DNA of 28,512 bases from JANXSD01 sp043758125 (GTDB lineage Bacteria > Bacteroidota > Bacteroidia > AKYH767-A > OLB10): positions 1 to 28,512 of the forward strand of contig JAYVOC010000150.1 of the NCBI GenBank assembly GCA_043758125.1, given 5' to 3'. Position 1 is the stretch's first letter. Each line of letters starts with the position of its first letter. A program made the position numbers and the translations under genes. Below the pieces are notes generated by a model. It ran no database searches and was not told the DNA's origin. It saw only the letters and a program-made list of their open reading frames with translations. Below, piece after piece: positions 1 to 6,948 of this stretch.

Positions 1-35
1 TGTAATATAAAATCTAATAATTGACTAAGCATAAA

Positions 36-356
36 TTAATAGGTTGGAATTGATGGATCTATTTCTTTGGCCCATCCTAAAATTCCACCTTTCAAATTAT
101 AGAGATTTGTATATCCAAAACGTTTTTCTAATTCGCTTATCGCTGCCGCACTTCGAGAACCACTTCGACAATGAATTACTACAGGTTTGTCTTTACTAAT
201 TTTTTCTATTTGTTCAATGATAGTACCTAATGGAATTAATTCTCCAGAAATATTACACGTATCAAATTCATGTGATTCACGTACATCAATTAATTGAAAA
301 TCGATATGATCGTCCATCATTTGTTTTAATTCCTGAACTGTTTTTTCTTTTATCAT
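36..356 (-). CDS. Single-domain rhodanese-like sulfurtransferase
   Basis: A 106-residue protein made of one rhodanese fold. The active-site loop VIHCRSGSRSA has the catalytic cysteine (about residue 63) followed by the arginine/serine-rich anion-binding loop, and the N-terminal IDVRESHEFD and C-terminal NLKGGILGW motifs are typical of the family. Such proteins move sulfane sulfur, for example from thiosulfate, to an acceptor in the cytoplasm; the real donor and acceptor here are unknown. No signal peptide is seen, so it is probably cytosolic. Its ATG overlaps the stop of the ComA-like gene by 4 bases (ATGA), so it is the last gene of a translationally coupled three-gene operon. Family call is firm; substrate is not. 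Confidence 0.9.
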   Translation of the reverse strand: MIKEKTVQELKQMMDDHIDFQLIDVRESHEFDTCNISGELIPLGTIIEQIEKISKDKPVVIHCRSGSRSAAAISELEKRFGYTNLYNLKGGILGWAKEIDPSIPTY

Positions 357-1180
357 GCTTTTAATGTATCGCTTTTTTCCTGATCATTAACTTCACTAAA
401 TTCAGGGTTATGTAATGATTTATCTAAGTATTGAAAAAATGTATCACTTCTTAATCCGATGCGTAATGTTTCAAGAGCAATAACATCACTCGTTGCAATA
501 TTACCAAGATTAACATTTGCACCGAAATATTTAATGAAATAAGCTTGTTGTGATTTCTGTGGTGTTTCCCAAATAATTTTATCGGCAGGAATTTTTGCAA
601 CAATTTTATTTATCAAAACAACATGCGCTTTTCCATTAGGACGATAGATCCCAACAGTACCACTTTCTCTTGCTTCAGCAATAACTTTCCAAACACCAGC
701 ATCAAGTTCAGCTTGCATCATTTCGATCCATTTATTCGGACGAATTAATATTCCTTCTTCTTTCGATCCAACTTCACTAATTACAGTAACGCGTTTACTA
801 AGACGGTGAATGTAATGGCATTTTTCCTGATGTGGCATCGTGATAGATCCATCCGATACTTCACAGTATTCCATTTTATATCGATCCATCAAACGCAAAT
901 AATCGTCGAACTGTCCGCGAATAATATATGCTTCAAGTAATGTTCCACCAAAATAAACTGGAATTTTACATTCTTTAAAAAACGCTAATTTCCGTTCTAA
1001 ATTCGGTGTTACTAATGATGTTCCAAATCCTAATTTTACAATATCAATGTATTCTCCTGAACCATCAACCATATTTTCGCACTCACGAATACTTAATCCT
1101 TTGTCCATAACCATCGTTAACCCCGACTGCCGAGGTTTTTCTGTACGTTTTGGAAGATGTGTTAATTCAAAGTTTCTCAT
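353..1180 (-). CDS. comA: Phosphosulfolactate synthase, ComA-like
   Basis: A 275-residue protein resembling (2R)-phospho-3-sulfolactate synthase along its whole length. That family adds sulfite to phosphoenolpyruvate, the first step of coenzyme M synthesis in methanogens; bacterial homologues such as Bacillus YitD make sulfolactate. Supporting segments are GLTMVMDKGLS near the N-terminus, DIVKLGFGTS, the barrel motif IPVYFGGTLLEAY, and YCEVSDGSITMP. The C-terminal part holds IWETPQKSQQAYFIKYFG and VNLGNIATSDVIALE, both typical of the family. It has no signal peptide and should be cytosolic. It is the middle gene of the operon, overlapping its neighbours by 4 bases on each side. The product made in this organism is not known; a role in a sulfonate or sulfonolipid route is only inference. 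Confidence 0.85.
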   Translation of the reverse strand: MRNFELTHLPKRTEKPRQSGLTMVMDKGLSIRECENMVDGSGEYIDIVKLGFGTSLVTPNLERKLAFFKECKIPVYFGGTLLEAYIIRGQFDDYLRLMDRYKMEYCEVSDGSITMPHQEKCHYIHRLSKRVTVISEVGSKEEGILIRPNKWIEMMQAELDAGVWKVIAEARESGTVGIYRPNGKAHVVLINKIVAKIPADKIIWETPQKSQQAYFIKYFGANVNLGNIATSDVIALETLRIGLRSDTFFQYLDKSLHNPEFSEVNDQEKSDTLKA

Positions 1181-2601
1181 TCTTTCTTTCTTTTTTGACC
1201 GATCATCATTTGTACTCTTGGATCCGATTCAAGTCCTGGTAAAATATCGAACATAATTCCCGAAATGGAAGGATCTTTATCTAATGCAATTTGTAATTGT
1301 TGATAGGATTCTTGTTGGTATCCTGCTGAATAAAGATAACAAACGTGGCGATAATATAATTCAACATTATCTGGATGATAAAGTAATGCGGTATTCATTA
1401 ATTCAACAGCATCCATTGGTTTATTTAACTCTATAAGTAAGTCGGAGTATGCCATCCAACCATCAACATTTTCAGGATCAAAATCAATTACTTTACGATA
1501 ACATTCTTCTGCTTCTGCAAAGTTGTTTAATCGATATTCACAATCGCCCATCGCTAACCAATAATCACCATGTTGATTGTCGATATCTAATGCTTTCTTA
1601 ATATAATGCATCGCTTCATACCAGCGCTCTTCTTCTTCTAATGTTACTCCAATGCCGTACCATGCCTGAGCCATTTCAGGAAATAATTTAACAGCCTTTT
1701 TATAATAAATTCGCGCATCTTCAAATTGTTGAAGTTGCTCATGACATTCACCAATATTGTAATAAGTAAACGCGTCTGGTTTACAATATTCGAATGCCAT
1801 TTTGTAACGATCAATAGCGTCTTGAAATCGTTCCATCATCGATAATGATTGTGCCATATCAAGATGAGCAGGAGCAAAATCTTCTTTAATCAAAAGACAA
1901 TAATCATACGCTTTTAATGACTGCTCAAAATCGGCTTGCTTACCAAAAATATCACCCAAATAATACCAAAGCATATATGAATAGGGATGATCGTCAATAA
2001 GTTTTTTGAAAAAAGAAACACCATCTCCTAAGCGTCGACTAAATTCGAGGCTCACAAGAATCTCTTCCATTGCTACTTCATTCTCTGGATTTTCAGTAAG
2101 GCATTTAAAATAAAAATCAACGGCCTTATTATAATCCGACATATTTTGATAGGTGATTGCCAAACTCAAATAGATATCATCCTTTTGTTCGTCGGCTAAC
2201 TCTAATGCCTTTTTAAAACTTGCTATTGCTCTAGGAAATTGCTCTAATGAATTGTAAATATTTCCACGAATAATATGTACCTCTACATCAAAAGGGTTTA
2301 CATGCTCAACAGTTTCAAGTAATGCAAGAGCCTCTTCTTCGCGAAACAACATCGCAAATATATGTGCTTCTTTTAAGGTAAAACTAATCGACTGTGGATG
2401 TAATGAATGAGCATAATGGGCTACATCAAGTGCTTTCTCCATTTGCAGTGAATCAATAAAATGATCAATTATTTTTAGAAGTGCATCAACGTCAAAAAAG
2501 TAACGCTCCTTACGGCGCATCATCTCTTCATATCTCTTGATCGAATTACTCAGCAAATCATTTTGATCTTCGCTGTTGTCAAGATCTTCATCTTCCTCCA
2601 T
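1177..2601 (-). CDS. Large cytosolic TPR protein
   Basis: A 474-residue protein built almost entirely of tetratricopeptide repeats after an acidic N-terminal stretch (MEEDEDLDNSED). Many consecutive helix pairs show the W/L-G-Y-A-F-P pattern, for example WYYLGDIFGKQADFEQSLKA, YNIGECHEQLQQFEDARIYY and WYGIGVTLEEEERWYEAMHY, and I estimate about ten to twelve units. TPR arrays bind other proteins; nothing shows an enzymatic domain. No signal peptide is visible, so it is likely cytoplasmic. It is first in the operon with the ComA-like gene and the rhodanese. A -7 type promoter element lies about 20 bases upstream of the ATG. The partner is unknown. Confidence 0.9.
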   Translation of the reverse strand: MEEDEDLDNSEDQNDLLSNSIKRYEEMMRRKERYFFDVDALLKIIDHFIDSLQMEKALDVAHYAHSLHPQSISFTLKEAHIFAMLFREEEALALLETVEHVNPFDVEVHIIRGNIYNSLEQFPRAIASFKKALELADEQKDDIYLSLAITYQNMSDYNKAVDFYFKCLTENPENEVAMEEILVSLEFSRRLGDGVSFFKKLIDDHPYSYMLWYYLGDIFGKQADFEQSLKAYDYCLLIKEDFAPAHLDMAQSLSMMERFQDAIDRYKMAFEYCKPDAFTYYNIGECHEQLQQFEDARIYYKKAVKLFPEMAQAWYGIGVTLEEEERWYEAMHYIKKALDIDNQHGDYWLAMGDCEYRLNNFAEAEECYRKVIDFDPENVDGWMAYSDLLIELNKPMDAVELMNTALLYHPDNVELYYRHVCYLYSAGYQQESYQQLQIALDKDPSISGIMFDILPGLESDPRVQMMIGQKRKKE

Positions 2602-2621
2602 ACAGGCTATTTAGGTCACTA

Positions 2622-2629
2622 CAAAGGTA
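2622..2629 (-). promoter_or_regulatory. Promoter -7 element for the TPR-comA-rhodanese operon
   Basis: On the minus strand this reads TACCTTTG, a perfect match to the Bacteroidota -7 consensus TAnnTTTG, 20 bases before the ATG of the TPR gene. I found no clear TTG -33 box at 19-21 bases upstream, so it is supported only by the -7 match and its position. Confidence 0.5.
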
Positions 2630-2761
2630 CGGCTTTTCGTGAAGCTAGAATATAATTATAATGCTAGTTTTAGTTTAGTCCTCTTATTAACAAAAATGAC
2701 CTTACTTTTACCTACTCAAACTGTTTTTATTGAAGGTGCAAGAATCAGTTTTCACAAATAA

Positions 2762-3442
2762 ATGAATTTCATTAATCGTCCTCGGACAGCAATCTTAATA
2801 GGCGCTACAGGTTTGGTTGGCACTGCGCTACTGAATATGTTAACGGGAGATATTTCTTTTCAAAGAATAATTCTTTTAACACGTAGACCAATAAACATAG
2901 CTTCTTCGAAGGTGGAAGTCGTTGAAACTGATTTTGTTAATTTAAACAAACTAAAATCTTACTTTAAAGAAACTGATGTGGTTTATTGTTGTATTGGTAC
3001 AACCATCAAAAAGGCAGGCTCTAAAAAAGCGTTCAGATTAGTAGATTATGACATCCCGGTTCATATTGCCAGAATAGCCTCAGAAAATAATGTTAGATCT
3101 TACATTGTTATTTCTTCTCTTGGCGCAGATCCAAATTCTTCCAATTTTTATTTGAAAACAAAGGGTGAAATGGAGAAAGATATTATCACCTTTAAATTTA
3201 ATAAACTAGCTTTCGTTCGTCCTTCACTTTTATTAGGACACCGAAAAGAATTTAGGCTCCTTGAACGATTCGTGCAAATTATAGTATCGCTATTGTCGCC
3301 TTTTATGGTAGGGCCATTAAAAAAATATAGTCCAATTCATGATTCAAGCGTTGCAAAAGCAATGATTCAGATATCCAATTCAGCAAGTAACCAAAAAGTG
3401 TATGAATCAAGTGATTTAGAATGGCTTGGTGGCGGTTCTTAA
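2762..3442 (+). CDS. Atypical SDR, NAD(P)-binding Rossmann protein (TIP30/HTATIP2-like)
   Basis: A 226-residue single-domain Rossmann protein. The N-terminal dinucleotide-binding motif GATGLVG (about residues 14-20) follows a beta strand, a second-strand arginine pair in LLTRRP suggests NADP(H) preference, and YLKTKGEME supplies the YxxxK catalytic pair of short-chain dehydrogenases. CCIGTTIKKAGSKKAF and VRPSLLLGHRKEFRLLE match the atypical SDR group that contains HTATIP2/TIP30 and bacterial NAD(P)H-binding oxidoreductases. The length fits the family, so the gene looks complete. It is transcribed away from the TPR operon and lies upstream of the degenerate IS. The substrate is unknown. Confidence 0.8.
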   Translation: MNFINRPRTAILIGATGLVGTALLNMLTGDISFQRIILLTRRPINIASSKVEVVETDFVNLNKLKSYFKETDVVYCCIGTTIKKAGSKKAFRLVDYDIPVHIARIASENNVRSYIVISSLGADPNSSNFYLKTKGEMEKDIITFKFNKLAFVRPSLLLGHRKEFRLLERFVQIIVSLLSPFMVGPLKKYSPIHDSSVAKAMIQISNSASNQKVYESSDLEWLGGGS

Positions 3443-3665
3443 ACTACGCCTATCATTTTTAAATTCATTTTTCTTAGCAAACTTAATTCTGACTCCTATC
3501 TTTTAAAATTGATCATTGTAAATTGAATTTCCTTTCAATAATTAATTTTTGAATGGTTTTTTTGAAACTGATTTCTGCTAATTTTTAAGCTCCCTATTCC
3601 AACATTTAAGTACTACTTAGTACACAAAACATTTTGCACACCACGGATAGATAACTGTTCCATCC
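3443..3665. other. Intergenic stretch before the IS
   Basis: AT-rich DNA without an ORF. It should contain the left end of the IS1-family element, but I could not find a convincing terminal inverted repeat or a target-site duplication by eye. A short run GTACTACTTAGTAC lies at about 3610-3623, of unknown meaning. Confidence 0.4.
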
Positions 3666-4570
3666 TTTTTACCAATCAAAACTAGAGCGCAGATTTTAAA
3701 CATGCTATGTGAGGGAAACTCAATACTTACTACTACTCGTTTATCAGGAACATCTCTCAACACAGTTACTAAGCTGTTGGTTGATGCGGGAAAGGCGTGT
3801 ATTGCTTTTCATGATATGGTTATGCGTAAGTTCCTGCTCGTTCGGTGCAATGCGATGAAATATTGTCGTTCGTTTATTCGAAAGAGAAAAACACTACGTC
3901 AGGTGTTAAAAGGGCGCGTTACGGTGACGAATGGACTTGGGTTGCTCTTGATCCTGATACAAAACTTGTTATTTCTTATTGGGTAGGATCAAGAGAAACA
4001 AAAGACGCTTACTTCTTCATGGTAGACCTTTATAGCCGCCTGAAAGACCGCACACAAATTACTACAGACGGCTTAGGATCTTATGTTGGAGCGGTTATGA
4101 ATACCTTTAAAGGGGATGTAGATTTTGCGCAGCTTGTTAAAACTTATGGCGCTAGTAATAAAGAGGGAAACAAAACAGCTAGAAAATATAGCACTGTTGC
4201 TTTTGAGGGTTCTCATAAAAAAATAATAAACGGCGCACCAGTAGTAAGTGAAATATCGACCTCTCATGTAGAAAGACAAAACTTGACCATGAGAATGCAA
4301 ATACGTCGCTTTACACGTCTTACAAATGCTTTCAGTAAGAAGTATGAGAATCATTGCTATGCTATTGCTTTACACTTTGTGTATTACAATTTTTGCCGTA
4401 TTCACAAAACACTACGAGTTACTCCTGCAATGGAAGCTAAAATCCATGAGGATATTATCACAATGGAGCAAATAGTAGAAATGATTGATGCGGAGTACTA
4501 CGATGAAATGCCAGTAAAAAGTGCCGATGATTCGTATTATAAACCCGTAAAAAGATTAGTAAACAAATAA
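3666..4570 (+). pseudogene. IS1-family transposase with a frameshift
   Basis: The protein reads in two frames. The first part covers the N-terminal helix-turn-helix region: FLPIKTRAQILNMLCEGNSI from 3666, then LNTVTKLLVDAGKAC. The second part begins at 3833 with PARSVQCDEILSFVYSKEKN and runs to the stop at 4568-4570. The DDE catalytic residues are present in the second part: D in QCDE, D in TTDGLGSY and E in HVERQNLTMRMQ. Joining the two needs a -1 shift, or one lost C, at 3831-3834. The 3845 ATG start of the second frame would drop the first catalytic Asp region. Homology extends upstream of the only early ATG (3702), and no ATG precedes 3666 in frame, so the start also seems lost. IS1 elements can use programmed -1 shifting, but no slippery A6C heptamer lies at the junction. 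Probably inactive. Confidence 0.75.
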
Positions 4571-4603
4571 AAAGAAAGCCAAATTTATTCTAGCTTTCTT
4601 TTT
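4569..4603. terminator. Hairpin terminator between the transposase and DUF2335 gene
   Basis: Perfect 11-base inverted repeat AAAAAGAAAGC / GCTTTCTTTTT (4569-4579 and 4593-4603) with a 13-base loop. It starts inside the transposase stop codon. A/T runs on both flanks mean it could stop transcription of the convergent genes on both strands. Confidence 0.7.
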
Positions 4604-4616
4604 ATTTGATAAATTA

Positions 4617-5075
4617 TTACTTTTTCTTAATAGGTGTCGGCTCGGAAGGTTGTGGCGGTTTCGGAATTTTTCTTCCCGCAAAAATTGCAGCAGCCATAAG
4701 GATAGACACCCCCGTAAAGGCTGAGCCAACTAATGTTTTGCCTTCGTGAAGCAACCAAAACGAACATCCACCAAAAAACATCATTATTAAAAAAGCACAA
4801 ACTAAACCAAGTCTGTTTATACTCCTTTCTCCCTTGGAATTTTTTTCTACAATTCTATTTCTATCCCTTGTAACTTCGTGACGAAACTCTTGCTCTTTTT
4901 CAGCTCTATTTTTTAACCAATCAATAATGTTTGGGTCTAATTCCTTTAAACGACAAAGTTCATCAGCATCTGGCAACGGATAGTCGTCATAAGATGAGGT
5001 TACCTCTACTTGATGTCCTTTACCTTGATTAGTCTCTAGTTGTGTCTGCTTCTGAGACGTCTGTTGTTTCGCCAT
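4617..5075 (-). CDS. DUF2335-family membrane protein
   Basis: A protein of 152 residues from the preferred ATG at 5075 (MAKQQTSQ); an in-frame ATG at 5099 would add eight residues. The segment YPLPDADELCRLKELDPNII followed by WLKNRAEKEQEFRHE fits the DUF2335 signature (a YPLP lead, then a helix containing AEKEQ-x-HR). Two membrane helices follow in a hairpin, LGLVCAFLIMMFFGGCSFWL and a second over GSAFTGVSILMAAAIFAG, and a proline/lysine-rich tail. The family's function is unknown; members occur often on plasmids, prophages and islands. It overlaps the upstream 108-residue ORF by 47 bases in another frame, so the two are probably co-expressed. The neighbouring IS supports an accessory setting. 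Confidence 0.7.
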   Translation of the reverse strand: MAKQQTSQKQTQLETNQGKGHQVEVTSSYDDYPLPDADELCRLKELDPNIIDWLKNRAEKEQEFRHEVTRDRNRIVEKNSKGERSINRLGLVCAFLIMMFFGGCSFWLLHEGKTLVGSAFTGVSILMAAAIFAGRKIPKPPQPSEPTPIKKK

Positions 5076-5355
5076 TAGAATCTTGGTTTTTATAATCAAC
5101 CATCGCTCTATGGAAATCGTGACGAACTTTAACTACATCAGAGTTAAGATTTATTTTATCCTGCTTAACAGTATTGTCTTTTTCAGAATAAAGCTCTCTC
5201 TGTAATTCAATTAAATCTTTGTCAGAAGTCTTATAATTACCAGCAAAAGCGGTAGAAAGGTTCTGAAACACACACGAAATATGTCGAATAACTTTGGTCA
5301 TATATTGAGCAAAGCTACTTATAATATTGAAATACGCAACTTTCATCTGTACCAC
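5029..5355 (-). CDS. Small protein of unknown function upstream of the DUF2335 gene
   Basis: A 108-residue ORF I do not recognise. The N-terminal third is mildly hydrophobic (MVQMKVAYFNIISSFAQYM), the rest is charged and helical (DLIELQRELYSEKDN, VVKVRHDFHRAMVDYKN) with an acidic, threonine-rich tail. A second possible start is the methionine at residue 4. Its 3' end overlaps the DUF2335 start region in another frame, an arrangement typical of translational coupling. The codon pattern and length of the overlap favour a real gene, but homology is untested. Confidence 0.55.
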   Translation of the reverse strand: MVQMKVAYFNIISSFAQYMTKVIRHISCVFQNLSTAFAGNYKTSDKDLIELQRELYSEKDNTVKQDKINLNSDVVKVRHDFHRAMVDYKNQDSNGETTDVSEADTTRD

Positions 5356-5642
5356 AAAATAACGTTTATCCTATTACCATATTGTTAAAAATATGCCATA
5401 TCCTTTCTTGGAACATTTTACCCATAAACATTGTTTATAGTTTCAGAGATTAAACTTTAATTAATATTTTTTCATTCGCCTGTAACTAAACAGTTCCTTT
5501 AATCATCTTATATCCGAATTTGGGTTGCATACACAATCCCCTGAAAACCACCAAATTCAAACTGACGCATTACCCATTCGTAAGAATTTTTAAAATTTAG
5601 TGTCTTATAATCAATAATATGTGATTTAATTTAGTACTATGT
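5356..5642. other. Gene-free AT-rich intergenic stretch
   Basis: Between the start of the 108-residue ORF and the promoter of the next exported protein there is no ORF and no clear repeat. It must hold the minus-strand promoter of the 108-residue/DUF2335 pair, but I could not place it with confidence. Confidence 0.4.
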
Positions 5643-5654
5643 ATTGCATAGTAC
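5634..5654. promoter_or_regulatory. Operator-like palindrome over the -33 box
   Basis: GTACTATG (5634-5641) and CATAGTAC (5647-5654) form a perfect 8-base inverted repeat with a 5-base spacer. The spacer contains the TTG that serves as the -33 box of the promoter at 5644-5675, so a bound dimeric regulator would compete with RNA polymerase. The regulator is unknown. Confidence 0.5.
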
Positions 5655-5675
5655 CATATAAAAAATATATATTTG
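5644..5675 (+). promoter_or_regulatory. Bacteroidota-type promoter for the three-repeat exported protein
   Basis: TTG at 5644-5646 and TATATTTG at 5668-5675 (perfect TAnnTTTG) are separated by 21 bases, the usual spacing for the Bacteroidota primary sigma factor. Transcription would start near 5682, which rules out a translation start at 5673 and fixes the ATG at 5706. Confidence 0.7.
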
Positions 5676-5705
5676 CAACATCATAAAAAACTAAACACAT
5701 TTGTC

Positions 5706-6269
5706 ATGAAAACAGCTACTTCCATTTCTAAAATTTTTATAGTATGTTTCCTTTTCTTTTTTGGATTTTCATTTTTAGCCACCAAGGTTCAAGCTAAAAC
5801 TATTCGAACTGAAATGGTACTTTATAATAATACTTGGATTCCTTCAGCACACTTAAAGGAGATATCCATTTTTGCAAAATCTTCGAAACCTAAAAATGCA
5901 GTTTTATGTCAAATGGTAATTTCAAGAAACAGAATTACTCCCTTTGTAGAACTGAAAGAAATAACGATTACACCGAGTAAAAACTTTCTTACAAATAATG
6001 TAGATGTAGCGCCAATAGTTACTTCTCATTTAATAGAAACTAAATTTATAAATGGTAGATATATGCCTCATGTTGACTTGAACGAAATTGAAATTGTGGC
6101 AAGTAGTATTTCATCTATAAATGTGAATTCTCAAGAAATACAAACTAGTAATGATCAAGAAGTACTTCAAGTATCGGTACGAAAAACATTTGATAGACTT
6201 GCCAATTTTTTAGTAGGCCAAGGCAAAATTGTGCTTCGTAAATTATTACCAAATTGGTTTGCAGAATAA
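5706..6269 (+). CDS. Exported protein with three imperfect internal repeats
   Basis: I do not recognise the family. From the ATG at 5706 it is 187 residues, beginning with a clear signal peptide (MKTATSISKIF, a phenylalanine-rich core, then a KVQA cleavage region near residue 30). An in-frame start 33 bases earlier would lie inside the predicted promoter and is rejected. The mature part carries three repeats of about 22 residues ending in a P-x3-L-x-EI-x-I pattern: IPSAHLKEISI, TPFVELKEITI and MPHVDLNEIEI. The spacing between repeat cores is about 34 then 41 residues. The C-terminal part (RKTFDRLANFLVGQGKIVL) is amphipathic. It stands alone behind its own promoter, which suggests individual control. 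Function unknown. Confidence 0.75.
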   Translation: MKTATSISKIFIVCFLFFFGFSFLATKVQAKTIRTEMVLYNNTWIPSAHLKEISIFAKSSKPKNAVLCQMVISRNRITPFVELKEITITPSKNFLTNNVDVAPIVTSHLIETKFINGRYMPHVDLNEIEIVASSISSINVNSQEIQTSNDQEVLQVSVRKTFDRLANFLVGQGKIVLRKLLPNWFAE

Positions 6270-6388
6270 AAGATTAAGCAGTTAAAATTTATTTTGATTT
6301 TTTAAAATTCATACATTAATTTTAGGATATTTATTCCTTTTTTATTCAATAATACCTCATTCTCAAATTTTATTAGGATTAAATCGAC

Positions 6389-6396
6389 TATTTTTG
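6389..6396 (+). promoter_or_regulatory. Possible -7 element for the DinB-like gene
   Basis: TATTTTTG matches TAnnTTTG perfectly and ends 15 bases before the ATG at 6412. No good -33 box was found, and the surroundings are T-rich, so chance is possible. Confidence 0.35.
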
Positions 6397-6411
6397 AAAT
6401 AAAAATTAGCC

Positions 6412-6909
6412 ATGTTTCGATTAGTTGAAGATTTTCTATCAGAGTGGAATTATGAAAGTGAAAGAACACTTACTCTTTTATCGAAATTAGAAGATGATTC
6501 ACTCAATAGTCAAGTGCATCCTAAAATTAGAACTATTAAAAATCTTGCATGGCATATTGTTTCTACACCCAAAGAAATGTTAGAAAGAGCAGGTTTGAAA
6601 ATGACTGGAATCGACCATGAAGCACCAGCTCCTGAAACTATTAAAGAAATATTAGATTCTTATCTTATAGCCATTGAGCAAGTCAAGTTGCATGTGCCAG
6701 AATGGACTGATGCTGATCTTCTTGAAAAAGTAAATATGTATGGCGAAGATTGGCGAAAGGGAACTGTGCTAAATGTCCTAATTAAACATCAAGCGCATCA
6801 TCGAGGGGAACTTTTAATTTTAATGCGAATGAATAATCTTCCTGTAATTAGCGTTTACGGACCATCGTTTGAAGAGTGGCAAAAAATTGGAATGGAACCT
6901 ATGGTTTAA
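6412..6909 (+). CDS. DinB-family metal-binding protein
   Basis: A 165-residue four-helix-bundle protein of the DinB/YfiT-like superfamily. The three histidines that bind the divalent metal are present: H48 in NLAWHIVS and H126/H130 in IKHQAHHRGELL. The pattern RTIKNLAWHIVS followed by a C-terminal HQAHHRGE helix is diagnostic. Length fits the family. Members include thiol-dependent transferases such as bacillithiol S-transferases, but most are uncharacterised, and despite the name there is no link to DNA polymerase IV. It precedes the polytopic membrane gene by 39 bases on the same strand. Cytosolic; substrate unknown. Confidence 0.85.
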   Translation: MFRLVEDFLSEWNYESERTLTLLSKLEDDSLNSQVHPKIRTIKNLAWHIVSTPKEMLERAGLKMTGIDHEAPAPETIKEILDSYLIAIEQVKLHVPEWTDADLLEKVNMYGEDWRKGTVLNVLIKHQAHHRGELLILMRMNNLPVISVYGPSFEEWQKIGMEPMV

Positions 6910-6948
6910 TGGGATTAAAATACTTTTTTTTTGCCTTTATGAAATAAA

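Larger units (their letters stand above)
3666..4603 (+). mobile_element. IS1-family insertion sequence, degenerate
   Basis: The core is an IS1-family transposase reading frame, followed directly by a hairpin terminator. The bounds given are those of recognisable coding sequence plus terminator; the true ends lie outside and were not found. The element sits between the SDR gene and a DUF2335 gene pair of accessory character. Confidence 0.7.

Noticed and set aside
3882..3893. Programmed -1 frameshift site (A-rich run) in the transposase
   Set aside because: Only five A residues followed by C are present, and homology in the second frame already starts at 3833, upstream of the run.
5673..5705. 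Earlier start codon for the three-repeat exported protein
   Set aside because: It lies within the predicted -7 element, upstream of the transcription start, and would put a charged extension before the signal peptide.
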